A stretch of DNA of 64,000 bases from Coccinella septempunctata (Eukaryota > Arthropoda > Insecta > Coleoptera > Coccinellidae): positions 14,087,521-14,151,520 of the forward strand of contig NC_058193.1 in the NCBI RefSeq assembly GCF_907165205.1, written 5' to 3'. The notes under the pieces are model-generated. The model saw only the letters and a program-made list of their open reading frames with translations, was not told where the DNA came from and ran no database searches. A program made the translations under genes and the position numbers. This document shows, one piece after another, positions 20,741 through 31,824 of this stretch; position 1 is the first letter of the stretch, and the number at the start of each line of letters is the position of its first letter.

Positions 20741-22162
20741 TTTAATTAAGTTTCAATGACAGATTTATTCGATGAAAATCTGAAACTGAAAAGACTGCAT
20801 TTTTACTTATTCTATGAATAAGACTTATCTATCGAATAAATTAAGTTATTCGCACGTGAAAGTAGCGGGCCTAAGTGAAAGTGAAAGTACCGGACCTAAA
20901 GCACGGCTGTTCAGTTCAAATTCGAGTCAAGTTCAATATTGAAGTACAACTTGTCAAAATTGTACCGAATGCTCCATGTTGTGCTTGGGTCAAATGAAAA
21001 CTAGGTTAGAACGTGAACTGTACAACTGATCAAAATTACATAATGCTGGAGTAATAGAACGAAATAGTCGCTTTTCACAAAATCTATTTTCTATAACAAC
21101 ATAAATGACTCGGATTTTAGAATGACGCAGGAAAATGAACTCACCTCAAAGACACATTACCACTCGAAGTATTATCTTCCGACTTATTTTGGAAGAGAAA
21201 TGCTAAGGGCCAACTTATCCAAGATGGACTCCTGAAAATTTAATTTCTTGAGTAATTTAGGAGATTAAATATAATATATGCTTACGATGGTGATTGAACA
21301 GAATCATGAGTTTTTGCACGAGTCTCTCCAATGATTCTTCTTGTTGTAGACGCCGCGATAGATGGGTTGTAAATTTTGGGATCGCTTACCATACGAACAA
21401 AAAAGGATCTCTTGTACGCCAAAATATTTCGCTTCTTCTCTAGCGAAAGTTCATATACTTCATCCTGAATCTCCTAAAAAAGAAATTATTTTGTTTTTAC
21501 AAAGATATTATACGAGTTTAATGTATTTCTCCAACAGTGTGTATTATATAATAGTATAATTAAAGGAGAGGAATACCAGTTATTTCAGTTTGGCATGATG
21601 ATATCGTTGCTGAAATCGATAGTCAATATACTAGATTAAACAGTTTCATTGTAGCATTCCTCTACATTAATTAAATTATACGAGATTGGCGATAATAGAA
21701 ATGCTGATAGAAAATAATGTAAAACGTTTTCACGACAGAAAAAATATATTCTAAATTTGTACTGTAGTTTTGATAATCGAAGTGATTCATCTTCAAAAGA
21801 ATTCACGAAAATCAACATTAACCAAGGTTTACAGTATAAACGGTATATAAAAATGGTTTATCTTCGCATATTGAGCAACCTCCAATCAATTAATAGGAGC
21901 ACTTTATACATATAGTGTATAGTATAGCTCTTTTTTGAAGGAAATAAGTTCAAAAAATCCTAAAGCTGAGTTTACATTAGTATATAGGAGCCTACATATT
22001 ACTCCGACGTGACGTGGGACCACGTCTGTATGCACCTTAATTCTTTCTCAAATGCACTCGGGCAATAATTATTCGCTTCCAGTGAAATTTCGCTTTAACC
22101 ATGTCAGATTCTGACGTGTTTTATCGCTATAGATAGAGAGAAAGAGAGCAAGCAACCTTGCG
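20741..22162. other. No gene recognised
   Basis: AT-rich. Short open frames (for example 21362-21559 plus, 21636-21818 minus) have no recognisable motif. Contains GTGAAAGTAGCGGGCCTAAG near 20865, part of the foldback family. Confidence 0.6.
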
Positions 22163-23171
22163 TATAGGTCTATGTCTCCAGTTCCCCCAAATTTGAATTT
22201 TTGAATTTTTCTGACACTAAAGTTTTGTACTAGTTTCATACCGAAATGTACCGTTGAAAAAAAGTTTTGTACCCCTAATTAAAATGAGAAAATACGGTTT
22301 TTAGTTTGAGGGGGTCGTAGAACTGCTCACCCTGCTCTTCCGAAATTGCAATTTTTTTTAATCTCAAAGTTTTGTACTAGTTTTGTACCGAAATGTACAA
22401 GAAAAAATTTTGTACCCTAAGATTAGGGGGTCTTAGGAAAGTTTCAAATTGGGGGGGCTGGGAACATGTTTTCGAAATAATGAGATTTCGGTTTCCGAAA
22501 CAAGCTAAAACATGTGTACTAGTTTTGTACCGAAATGTACCGTCACAAAAACGGCACACTTCTCTTCCCCGGGGGTGTACCTGTGCTCCATATAAAGTAC
22601 TGAGGCTTCAGGGGTGTTTTTTTTTACACCAAGGAATATGGGATATTGGTTTTGTGCTTTTTTGATACTGAAATGTACCTTCGATTGAAAATTTTGTAGC
22701 CCCAAATAGAATGAGTGAATTATCATTTTCAATAAAAGGCTATAGGCAAGTACACCCCAATTTTGAAAATGCAAATTTTTTCTATGTAAAAATTTCGTAC
22801 TGGTTTTGTATCGTCAAGAAAAGTTTTGTACTCTGAGATTAGGGGGTCTTAGGAGAATTCCAGGGATGGAGACATCTTTTCGAAGTAAAAAGATTTTGGT
22901 TTTCGAAACAAACTGAAACATGTGTACTAGTTTGGTACCGATATGTACCGTTCAACTTTTTTCTCAACATCCTCCGTCCCTAGATTTATCTCCCTACTGC
23001 ACAGATCATAATTTTCCTCTTGATAAAGTCAAATTTGATTAACCTAAGATCAGAATGAAATACATGGCGACGCGACGTTGGAAAAAGTCATAATTTTTGC
23101 ACTTGTTTAACGCTGAAGTTCTGTACCGAAATGTACCGTTGAAAAAAGTTTTGTACCCCTAATTGTAATGA
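22163..23171 (+). repeat. Left tandem array, ~145-bp unit
   Basis: The core word TTTTGTACCGAAATGTACCG or variants recurs near 22240, 22390, 22530, 22670, 22945 and 23130, with the companions AAAAGTTTTGTACCCCTAAT and AGATTAGGGGGTCTTAGGA. Units are diverged from each other. Confidence 0.85.
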
Positions 23172-24284
23172 TTGAAGATGGCCGCGACTGATACGGAAGT
23201 GTCAGATCGAGATATCGACGAAATCTCAAATAAATGTGAAAATAACACATCGAGAACTTTTAAATTATTATTATTATTATTATTAAAATGTTGCTTAAAA
23301 TCGACTAAAACATGCGTTTGCAAAAATTGTTTAGCAGTTTTTCACGATAGCTGTGCAAGACGGAATAAAAACATCAATTTCGTTAGTGCGTCAATAGTTG
23401 AGTGTTGTGAAGCTGAACAAAAACGAACAAACGAACAAAACTACAATTCAGAAAGGCAGAACGAAGAAATTAATCAGCTTAAACTAGAGGTGAAATACCT
23501 AAAGATGTTAGTGGAAGAAAAGAAGGACAAGAATAGAATTCTTAACCTCAACAATTCCCTATTATTGGAAAGGTTGAAGGATCGAAAAGAAGAAAAAAAT
23601 GTAGACACCTTTAAAAAAAACGAAATCACGAAATCTGTTATCAGTAAAAACACAACGTCAAAATTTAATATTAAATCTCAACATGGTTTAAATTACGCGC
23701 ATGCTGTTGCGGGACAGTCAACAGTGCCATCACAGACCAGAGAACCACAGAACACAAATAATAGAAGAGAACTACCGGAGAGTAATGTCAATAATGACAT
23801 TGACATTCAAAACAATGAACAAACATTTGCCCAACAAAAGGAAATCATTATAAACGATAATCAAGCAAAACAAGATATTTTGGAAAACACAAATAATTTC
23901 CAGACAGTAAAATACAAACGGAAAAATCAAAGAAGACCCATGAAGAACCTGGGTACAGCTAAACTAAACGACAAAGAAAAAGATACTGGATTTCGCGGAG
24001 CTGAAAGGAAAGTTTGGCTATATACCAATCGTATTAAGAAACAAGTCTCGGAAGAAATGATCGAAGAATACATCAAAATGCAAAAAGGCATGGAAAACTG
24101 TAATATTGAGGTCAAAGAATTGGAAGGTGATCCCCGCTTTAATAAAAGATTTCTAGTCACAGCACCAATCAGTAGGAAGGATATCATGTATGATCCTTCT
24201 TTCTGGCCGGAAGGAGTTGGCATCAAGAGATTCAATTTCACAATGCACAAGGAATTCTTAAACAAGAGTGCGAACTTTCGTTAA
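23172..24284 (+). CDS. LINE-A ORF1 protein
   Basis: An intact 370-codon frame. Near the N-terminus there is a (TTA)n-encoded Leu run, then a PHD-like zinc cluster 'CVCKNCLAVFHDSCARRN'. A charged coiled-coil stretch follows (about residues 95-140). The C-terminal region contains 'KVWLYTNRIKKQVSEEMI' and 'DPSFWPEGVGIKRFNF', the fold commonly found at the end of ORF1 in CR1-type LINEs. Such proteins bind element RNA and form the ribonucleoprotein. The start ATG lies right at the edge of the tandem array. Its open frame contrasts with the decayed ORF2. Confidence 0.75.
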   Translation: MKMAATDTEVSDRDIDEISNKCENNTSRTFKLLLLLLLKCCLKSTKTCVCKNCLAVFHDSCARRNKNINFVSASIVECCEAEQKRTNEQNYNSERQNEEINQLKLEVKYLKMLVEEKKDKNRILNLNNSLLLERLKDRKEEKNVDTFKKNEITKSVISKNTTSKFNIKSQHGLNYAHAVAGQSTVPSQTREPQNTNNRRELPESNVNNDIDIQNNEQTFAQQKEIIINDNQAKQDILENTNNFQTVKYKRKNQRRPMKNLGTAKLNDKEKDTGFRGAERKVWLYTNRIKKQVSEEMIEEYIKMQKGMENCNIEVKELEGDPRFNKRFLVTAPISRKDIMYDPSFWPEGVGIKRFNFTMHKEFLNKSANFR

Positions 24285-24327
24285 GAATTGCCATCAAGTA
24301 TACTCTACAGGGTGCACTCATAACATC

Positions 24328-25644
24328 TAATTTTTTCATCAAAATCTTCAATCAATTGGAAACTCTGTGGATAAGCTGGAAGAGGTAATACAGTCTTCTG
24401 GAACTGAACGGAACTTGACAGCGCTATTTCTCAGTGAAAACTGGGAAATCAAGGATCAAATTCAGAATTATGGAATTAAGGGTTTTCAATTGGCGAGCTT
24501 CTATTGTAGACCACCAAACAGACAAGGAGGGTCAGCAATTTATGTGAAACAAGGCACCACCTACCGTATAAGACATAATTTGATCAAAATGTCAGTGGAG
24601 GAAATAATTGAGATATCTTCCATCGACATGAAGCTGGGAAAGAATCTTATTACTGTGATATCTATTTACACAACACCAGGAAATACCAAGGCTTTTTTAG
24701 AGAGATTTGAAGAGGTCCTGAATATTGTTTGTTGGGACAAGACGGTTATTATTGGAGGAGACTTCAACATAGATTTGTTAAACCCAGAAAATCAAGAAGC
24801 ATTATCCTTTAATGACTTGATGAGCTCTTATGGAGTGCATCCAACCATAATGGAACCCACAAGAACAACAGCTACTACTAAAAAATGTATAGATAATATA
24901 TTAACTAATGAACAACAGTATGTGTCTGAAAATATACAAACAAAAATTTCGGACCATAAAACAGCACAAATATCAACAATACCTATACAAAAAATATCTA
25001 CAAAATATCAATTTAAAAGAATGATGTCCAAGGAAAGAACTGATAACTTAGCAAAACGACTGGAATATGTAAACTGGAATGGTCTACATAAAATACCGAA
25101 ACACGATATTAACAAGCAGTGGAATACCTTCTTGGGACTGTTTATGAATGAATTTCAGAATGCATGTCCGCTGAAGAGAATGCCTGTTATTAAGCCAAAG
25201 CATATTAGACCAGAGAACGAATATATAAAAAACTGCAAGATGAAACTTGACATCCTACATCTATACAAAACAAAGAACTCTGCTTTCAATGAGGCCTATA
25301 AAAAGGTAAAGAAAGAATATGACAACCTACTAAGAAATGAAAAACGGAAATTATTTAAGAAGCAAATTGTAGAGTCAGACATCAAAACTAAAAGTTTGTG
25401 GAACATAGTCAGAACCATCAAAGGCCAAGGTACAAGAACTTCCCCCATTTTAGAAAATCCTAAGGAGATGGCAGAGCGATTTAATCCTTACTTTTCAACA
25501 TCGGCTAAAAACACAATAAAACAAAGAATATCACAAGTTTCCTCCCATATTCCACCAAATCCTAATACATTTCGATTCGAAAAAGTAAATGAGAAGGAAA
25601 TTCTAAGTATGATTGATCTGTTGAAAAAAGCAGCTCTGGAATAG
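24328..25644 (+). pseudogene. LINE-A ORF2: AP-type endonuclease and RT start
   Basis: Begins in frame at 'FFHQNLQSIGNSVDKLEEV' just after a TAA. The endonuclease of the exonuclease-endonuclease-phosphatase fold shows its metal-binding Glu in 'LSENW', 'VIIGGDFNIDLL' and the terminal 'ISDHKTA'. A basic linker 'NEKRKLFKKQIVESDIKTKS' leads to the RT start 'FRFEKVNEKEILSMIDLLKK'. The frame is lost by an indel near 25635 and closes at 25644. This enzyme would nick target DNA for target-primed reverse transcription. Confidence 0.8.
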
Positions 25645-26657
25645 ATGGTGTGCCAGTGAACGTGATCAAAAGATGTAAAGAACAACTTGCCCGTCCCTTG
25701 ACATACCTGATCAATAACTCGCTGGAACTGGGTGAATTTCCTGAACATTTAAAACAAGCACTTGTGAAACCATTGTTCAAGAAGGGTTGTGAAGATGCAC
25801 TAGAAAATTAAAGGCCAATAAGCCTACTTCCATCTTTCTCAAAAATATTTGAACTCGTGGTGAGCAAGCAACTAATGGCTTTCCTTATTGATCAGAATAT
25901 TCTGTTCTCCTCACAACATGGATTCATAAAAGGAAAATCTACCCAGACGGCAATATACGAGTTCATTAGGAAAACCTTGGGGGCCCTGGAGGGTTCGGAA
26001 ATTGTGATGGCCGTCTTTCTTGATCTTTCGAAGGCTTTCGATACTCTCAACCACTAACACATACTGCAAAAGATGAATTCCTATGGAATAAGAGATATCC
26101 CACTTAAATGGTTCAGATCATATCTCTCTTCTCGAACACAACAAGTCTTAATCACCAACGAAGAAACCCAAGCCGTCTCAGATCCACTTCCAGTTGATTT
26201 GGGTGTACCACAAGAAAGCATTTTGGGTCCTTTTATTTTCATTGTCTTTATTAATGATCTATTTGCTGAGACATCCTTAATCACCGATTGCTCATTGATG
26301 ATTTATGCTGATGACACCAATATTTTATTGAAAGCAAAAACTCTTGGTGCTCTGAAATGCCTGATTGAATCTACCATCACAAAAGTAAATGAGTGGTTTC
26401 TTAAAAATCAGTTATGTTTGAACACTCAGAAGACAAGTATTGTAATGTTTCACACCAACCACGCAAATGTTGAAATTCCTCAGTGCATTGAGACAGTGGA
26501 TTATAAGCTTCCCCTGGAAAGAAATTGTAACTTTTTGGGCTTGACCATAGATGAAAGTCTCAACTGGCGTGACAATGTCACCAACTTATGTGGAAAACTC
26601 AGTTCTATATGTTACTCCTTGGGTGTCCTGAGTAGATACCTTGACTCAACATCTATT
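25635..26657 (+). pseudogene. LINE-A ORF2: reverse transcriptase
   Basis: In broken frames: 'SSGIDGVPVNVIKRCKEQL', 'RPISLLPSFSKIFELVV', 'SSQHGFIKGKSTQTAIYEF', 'VFLDLSKAFDTLNH' with the first catalytic Asp, a stop at 26056, then 'VDLGVPQESILGPFIFIVF', 'MIYADDTNILLKA' with the YADD centre, and 'ERNCNFLGLTIDESLNW'. Homology stops at 26657, where LINE-B begins. The domain order and words are those of CR1/Jockey LINE polymerases. Two stops, at about 25809 and 26056, make it non-functional. Confidence 0.85.
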
Positions 26658-26689
26658 TATTTATTTATTTATAAATAGGAACCCTCACA

Positions 26690-27050
26690 GGAAAATATCC
26701 CACTTGCAAGGGTTCACAGAATAAAAACAAGAATTTTACAAGAAGAAAATGAGAAAACAATATATAGGTATACAAGCAGCTCCAATTTTAAAGATCCCCA
26801 ACATCTGATCTGAACAAAAAAATGAAATTCAACAGTTAAAAAAGCACAGAAAATCCCATCTTACGGGATGCGGAATAAACAAGAGTTAATACTCCTCCTA
26901 AAACTAGCCATCGATACATCAAATATGTCAATTTTACCCAAATATGTATTATAAAAGCGCATCATCCTCAAAAAAACAGAGTTGTAAAACAATGAGGTGC
27001 GAGCCCTAGGAACGGAGAAAAGCGTCCTCTGTCGGGTGTTGACGCTCGGA
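26690..27050 (-). pseudogene. LINE-B C-terminal decayed segment
   Basis: Minus strand, downstream of an ATT microsatellite (27052-27076) that breaks the frame, reads 'LAPHCFTTLFF', 'YLGKIDIFD' and 'SMASFRRSINSCLFRIP' in shifting frames. These fit the end of Jockey-type ORF2 proteins. Confidence 0.5.
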
Positions 27051-27114
27051 ATATTATTATTATTATTATTATTATTAAGAATATACAGAAGAGTTGAGAT
27101 CGTAATCTATAAAC

Positions 27115-28629
27115 TCATATAAAAAAAAAAATAGAATTAATATTGAATGTTATAAAATTAATAAGTAGAAAATTGAAATTGTTACTCAAAATTCGATAAA
27201 GAAAAATGCCGTCAGAGACCATTCTCCTCCGCTCCAGGGTTGACATCTTATGCAGCTCTAAGCTGGCTTCATAATCTAGTTGACACGGATGACGGCACCT
27301 ATAGTTAAGATTCTTTATGAATTTTCTTTGTACACTCTCCACTCTATCAACATATTTGTAATAAAAAGGTGACCAGATTGGCGTTGCATATTCTAGAGTG
27401 CTCCGCACTAAACTGAAATAAAGGGTCCTCAAAGCAGTCACATTTTGGAACTGCTTTGTCACCCTTAAGATGAATCCAAGCATTCTGAAAGCCCTTGCGA
27501 CAATCTGCTCCACATGCGCAGCAAACGATAATTTAGAATCCAATACTACGCCGAGATCCTTGACCTTGGTCACTTTGCCAATCGCTCTTCCTTCAATAGA
27601 GAGTGGATGATCTATAGGATTCGTATTTTTCGTGAAGCTGATATGGTTACATTTTTCTATATTCAAAGTAAAGTATCTACCAGAGCAAAACCTGGAAAAC
27701 CGATCAAGGTCTTCCTGAAAACCAACAGAATCCCCCCGTGAGCAAATGCGCCTGAAAATCTTGAGATCGTCCGCATACAGCTCGTAATAGGTGTTCAAAA
27801 AGCATGAAGACACATCGTCAATATACATGGCAAAAAGAAGGGGACCCAAATGGGAGCCTTGAGGTACTCCTGAAGTAACATCTGCCACATCCGAGGAAAC
27901 ACCGTTCACCACAACGTATTGTCTTCTATTAGATATGTAAGTCTCAAGCCATTTCGACAAAGATCCCACTATTCCAAACGAAGAAAGAATCCTAATAAGA
28001 GTTCCATGGTGCACCTTGTCAAACGCCTTGGCCATGTCGGTATAAACTGCATCGACCAGTATACCCAAGTCGAAGCTCTCTGAAAGGAAATGCATGTAAG
28101 GAGCTAAATTAGTTAAAACCGACCTTCCCCTGAAGAATCCATGCTGGTTCACAGTGATTCTAGGCCCAATGAAATGAAACAGTTGATCGGTAACAATCGA
28201 TTCAAATATCTTACCAAAGTGGCTTAGAATAGAGATTGGCCTATAATTAAATATTTGATTATTTTTACCACATTTATGAACAGGGACAACTTTTGCAAGT
28301 TTCCATTTTTCAGGAAATAGGCCTTGTTGAATTGATTGATTGAAAATTAGATGTAGTGGTTCAACCAAGCTGTCAATACATGATTTTATGAAAATGGCTG
28401 GAATCTGATCAGGACCTGAACCTTTGTTGGTACTGAGGCTTTCAATTTTCTTCACAATATCTGAGAACTCGATTTGATTTATGGACACACATCCTAGCCC
28501 TCTGGAGCGAGTCTCATCGATCTCACAAATAATTGGCTTATTGGGATCCTCATACACTCCGGTAAAATACTTCATAAATGCATTCGACACCGTCACATCA
28601 GTATCATAGGTCACGCCATCATGAATCAA
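27115..28629 (-). pseudogene. LINE-B ORF2: reverse transcriptase
   Basis: A long 504-codon open frame on the minus strand. RT words in order: 'NKGSGPDQIPAIFIKSC', 'YRPISILSHFGKIFESIV', 'NQHGFFRGRSVLTNL', 'VYTDMAKAFDKVHH' with the first catalytic Asp, 'TSGVPQGSHLGPLLFAMYI', 'YELYADDLKIFR' with the YADD centre, 'VKDLGVVLDSKLSFAAHVE' and 'LEYATPIWSPFYYKYVDRVE'. The catalytic residues look intact. The frame runs off into AT-rich DNA at its C-terminus because of the microsatellite. The N-terminal part of ORF2 is in other frames, so the element is dead as a whole. Confidence 0.88.
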
Positions 28630-29803
28630 AGATTCCGGGATATTTTTTTTTTTCTGACTTCAGAAACATATGACCAGAAATGCTTGGAGTCTCTTGTAAT
28701 ATTAATCTCGATTTGAGACATATGTTCGGAATAATCTTTGTTGATAGAGCGTTTATATTGTTTACGCAATGCTACAAAATGTTCATAATCATAACTACTT
28801 TTAAATTTTCTATACCTATTATGTGACCTATTTTTTTCGCGAATCAAATTTATTGTATTCACAGAATACCATGATGGAAATTTATTTTTTACAATTTTAC
28901 GGCATGGTACGAACCTATGTATGGCAGCATTGATATGTTATAAAAAGCCTCTACATTATCATTCACGTTATCGTAAGCAAGTAATGACTTCCAATCAATG
29001 GATGAGATATAATCATTTATTGCAGTATAATTTGCTTTGAAACAGTTATGAACTGAACGAGACTTCACAGAGGACGCAAGTCCTCTGCATATATTCATGT
29101 GGACTTCAAATGCCGGATGATGACTATCTTCTTTAACAAAAGGTAAATTACTTCGAATGACACTCACGTCATTAGAAGAAGTCAGAAAAAGATCTAAAAT
29201 TCTGTTACTCGCATTAGAAATGTTGTTAAACTGAAGAAGTGCATTATAAGATAAAAAGTCACTGAGGGCAGTGTAGGCATCACCCTGAACCACATCAGAT
29301 ATGAATCCTCCATTTAGCGAGTCCTCCTTCCACGAACACAACGGAAGGTTAAAATCACCAACTAATACAAAAATGTCATCACAATGTTTTTCAATTAAAG
29401 CAGTTACCTTGTCGAAGAAATGGATGTAGCCCTCGGCACGAGTATCGGGCGGTATTTAGCACACACCGATGAATACATTCTGGTTTCCTGCTACATTACT
29501 CAACTTCAGCCATATATCTTCTATTATGGAGGATTTGGAGAGTAAGACCTCCTGGGCTTGTATGGTTTTATCAACTGCTATGAAAACGCCACCACCGTCT
29601 TTTTTAACATCGACTTCCCGGTCCTTGTGGAAGAGGTTGTATTTATTAGAGATAAATTCATCATCACCGATTCTGTCGTTGAGCCAAGACTCGGTAACAC
29701 AAATTATTTCACAAGAACAATTTAACGACGATTGAAGGAATTCCAATGTCTTGGTCCGCAAACCCCTGCAGTTCTGATAAAACAAAGATAAATTATAACC
29801 CAT
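28626..29803 (-). pseudogene. LINE-B ORF2: AP-type endonuclease and linker
   Basis: Starts at ATG 29803 ('MGYNLSLFYQNCRGL', typical of the endonuclease start). The catalytic Glu lies in 'CVTESWLND'. A stop at 29456-29458 interrupts the frame; it then continues with a region containing 'LVGDFNLPLCSW', 'RILDLFLTSSND' and 'SHHPAFEVHM'. Another break near 28889-28862 precedes the basic linker 'ALRKQYKRSINKDYSEHM' and 'DSKHFWSYVSEVRKKK'. It would nick the target site. Confidence 0.8.
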
Positions 29804-29933
29804 TTAAAAGAGAAACTAAACAACTTATGGGCAACTGAGGTCTTCCCCAAGGCACTACTTCGACAGTTTCTCCAAATCACTTTCACCGACAATATGAACT
29901 ATCTTAGAAGAGTCATTCTGTCTCAGCAAAACT

Positions 29934-30375
29934 CTACTTTCTTAAATCCAACAGTAGGTACTTGTTTTTCTGACTTTTAGAAAATTGTTTAGCCGAATAA
30001 AACAATCTTTTATTGAATCCAGTTAGAGACTCATTAATATAAATCTTCTGCTCCGAGCTCACAAAGCCCACATCATTCCCTCCGAGATTTTTACTAGATC
30101 TCCTATACGCTCTCAAAAAATCGTCCCTTGACGTCTTGTTTCTAAAGTTCACAATAATTGGTCTTGGCTTATTCTCACTTTTGGGCATAGAATGAACTCT
30201 GTAACAGCCCTCAATAGAAGTCTCCGGATTTGAAACGTTTATTTTTGTTGATATATCCTTTATAATTGACAAAACGTTTTCATTCCTAGCCTCAGGAACG
30301 CCAACTACTTCAAGGTCCTTATTCTTGAGCTCCTGCCGGAGCATATTCATTTCAGACTTCATTCTCTCATTGAAG
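29934..30375 (-). pseudogene. LINE-B ORF1 C-terminal remnant (FP-like)
   Basis: The minus strand reads 'LRQELKNKDLEVVGVPEAR', 'EGCYRVHSMPKSENKPRPII' and 'NFRNKTSRDDFLRAYRR'. It resembles the C-terminal half of insect LINE ORF1 proteins related in sequence to the baculovirus FP protein. The open frame extends a few codons past 30375 into LINE-A sequence by chance. The N-terminal half is missing, so the element was 5'-truncated on insertion or later cut. Confidence 0.65.
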
Positions 30376-30382
30376 ACATATG

Positions 30383-30840
30383 AAGACAATCTATCAAGCG
30401 GTATTCGAATCAAAGATGAGATACGGTATCATTTTCTATGGGGCCTCTTTGGGAATGGAGGAGATCTTGAAACTCCAAAAGAGAGCTATTCGCATCATAT
30501 ACAGACTAGAATTCAGAGAATCATGTAGAGGAAAATTCCATGAAAATAATTAACTAACAGCATTTGCCATTTACATTCAGGAATGTCTGTTTGTCTATAA
30601 GAATAGAGACTACTTCGAAGGGAAAACCATTACCAAATACAACACAAGAACAACTGAATTGAAATACCCAAAACATAGGCTTACTTTAACTGAGAGGAAT
30701 GCTGAGTACTGTTGCACAAAATTTTTCAATAAACTGCCAACCCAAATAAAAGCGGAGACGACATTGAACAGTTTCAAGAGGCAGATTTTCCAGCTGCTAC
30801 TGAAAATGGAGCCATATTCCCAAAATACGTATTTCAGTTC
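30383..30840 (+). pseudogene. LINE-A ORF2 C-terminal region, displaced
   Basis: The plus strand resumes with 'YQAVFESKMRYGIIFYGASL' and continues 'QKRAIRIIYRLEFRESCRGK', a stop, 'IYIQECLFVYKNRDYF', 'YPKHRLTLTERNAEYCCTK' and 'NKLPTQIKAETTLNSFKR'. This is the region that follows the RT in LINE-C at 44.4-44.9 kb, where it is contiguous, which supports LINE-B being an insertion. Confidence 0.8.
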
Positions 30841-30844
30841 GGAG

Positions 30845-30930
30845 GGGATGTTCATATACTCACCCCCTACTATTGAAAATTGAAATTTTTTCTCTTTCGA
30901 AGTTTTGTACCGAAATGTACGAAAGCAGAA
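30845..30930 (+). repeat. Inner copy of the left-array repeat
   Basis: GAAGTTTTGTACCGAAATGT with the preceding 'ACTCACCCC...AAATTGAAATTTTTT' pattern, same orientation as 22163-23171. Confidence 0.7.
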
Positions 30931-31068
30931 AGTTTTTATAATTGAATTCTACTACAGAAATGGTGAAATGACAGAAGGGAAATCTGAAATATTCTGTTGA
31001 TAAATTGAGTACCCCAATATTGCTGAAGATTATGAATCTTTCGAAAGAACCTATGTATATGTAAGTGT

Positions 31069-31210
31069 ATGGTCCGTATATACACATTTGATAACCGAAA
31101 GTTACCAGAGCGGTTACTCTGGTGATAGATATTGAACCGAATTGTCAGGAATTCGACATATACGGCCCACTTGTTAACCGGAAGAAACCAAAGTGTATAT
31201 ACGGACCACA
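31069..31210. mobile_element. Small MITE-like element
   Basis: ATGGTCCGTATATACAC at the left is inverted at the right (GTGTATATACGGACCACA); about 140 bp with no coding content. Confidence 0.6.
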
Positions 31211-31420
31211 GCCTTACTGTTTCGACATGTGTTAGCGTTTTCTGTGAATTAGAAATGTTGATAGTATGTTGATTGTTCGTGTTTCATCTCTAGTGGTTGG
31301 AGTCTGCGTAAGAATATGCTACACGATTTTGAGAAAAAAGACGTCAATGTGTTTCCATATTATTAGTATAGATTCAACTGTTAGCAGAAAATTGAAGATG
31401 TTCATTTTTCTCGTAGAATG

Positions 31421-31619
31421 TGTTGAATTAGATTCGATAATGACAAAATAAAAATCAAGTAGGAAGTTTGGTCAGCTTTCAGAAAAAAATCAAGTTTGCT
31501 TTTTGACATCTGTCAATAAAAAAATATAGAAATAAATGTTGCTGAATAAACAGAGTTACCTACGAACTTGTGAATCTCTTTTATTAAATACAGAGTGAAG
31601 CAAATATTAAAATATAACA
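31421..31619 (+). repeat. copia 5' LTR
   Basis: Direct repeat of 36048-36242. Contains AATAAA near 31531. Confidence 0.9.
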
Positions 31620-31637
31620 GGTTATGGGCCCAGAAGC
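31620..31637 (+). promoter_or_regulatory. copia primer-binding site
   Basis: GGTTATGGGCCCAGAAGC directly after the LTR; the GTTATGGGCCCAG core is the copia-type site complementary to the anticodon half of initiator tRNA-Met. Confidence 0.8.
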
Positions 31638-31824
31638 ACCAGTGATTGAAATATAATAAGTGGACAATCTCAAATTTCGTAAAAAGAAAGTGAAGAAGTG
31701 CGCAGTATCATATAATAATTAAAAAAAAAACAGTGGGCAGTAAAACAAGTAAAACTATGACGATTCTAATGATTCTAATGAAATATCAAATATCACAAAA
31801 CTCAAGGATTCATCGACGTTTTCA

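Larger units (their letters stand above)
26658..30375 (-). mobile_element. LINE-B (Jockey-type), inserted in LINE-A in reverse
   Basis: Minus-strand LINE with ORF1 remnant, endonuclease, RT and a 3' tail of TTTA repeats at the left end (26658-26675). It splits the LINE-A gene between its RT and its C-terminal region. The 5' boundary near 30375 is set by where ORF1-like residues give way to LINE-A sequence; ORF1 is truncated there. Confidence 0.75.
23172..30840 (+). mobile_element. LINE-A (CR1/Jockey-type), interrupted by LINE-B
   Basis: Two-ORF LINE on the plus strand inserted in the tandem array. It has ORF1 (23172-24284) and ORF2 (endonuclease, RT and C-terminal region), with the last part displaced to 30383-30840 by LINE-B. 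The array sequence resumes directly after the 3' end. ORF2 has one frameshift near 25635 and at least three stops, so it is inactive. Confidence 0.8.

Noticed and set aside
22393..22774. 90-codon frames on both strands in the tandem array
   Set aside because: They follow the repeat units, lack domain similarity and are not conserved between units.
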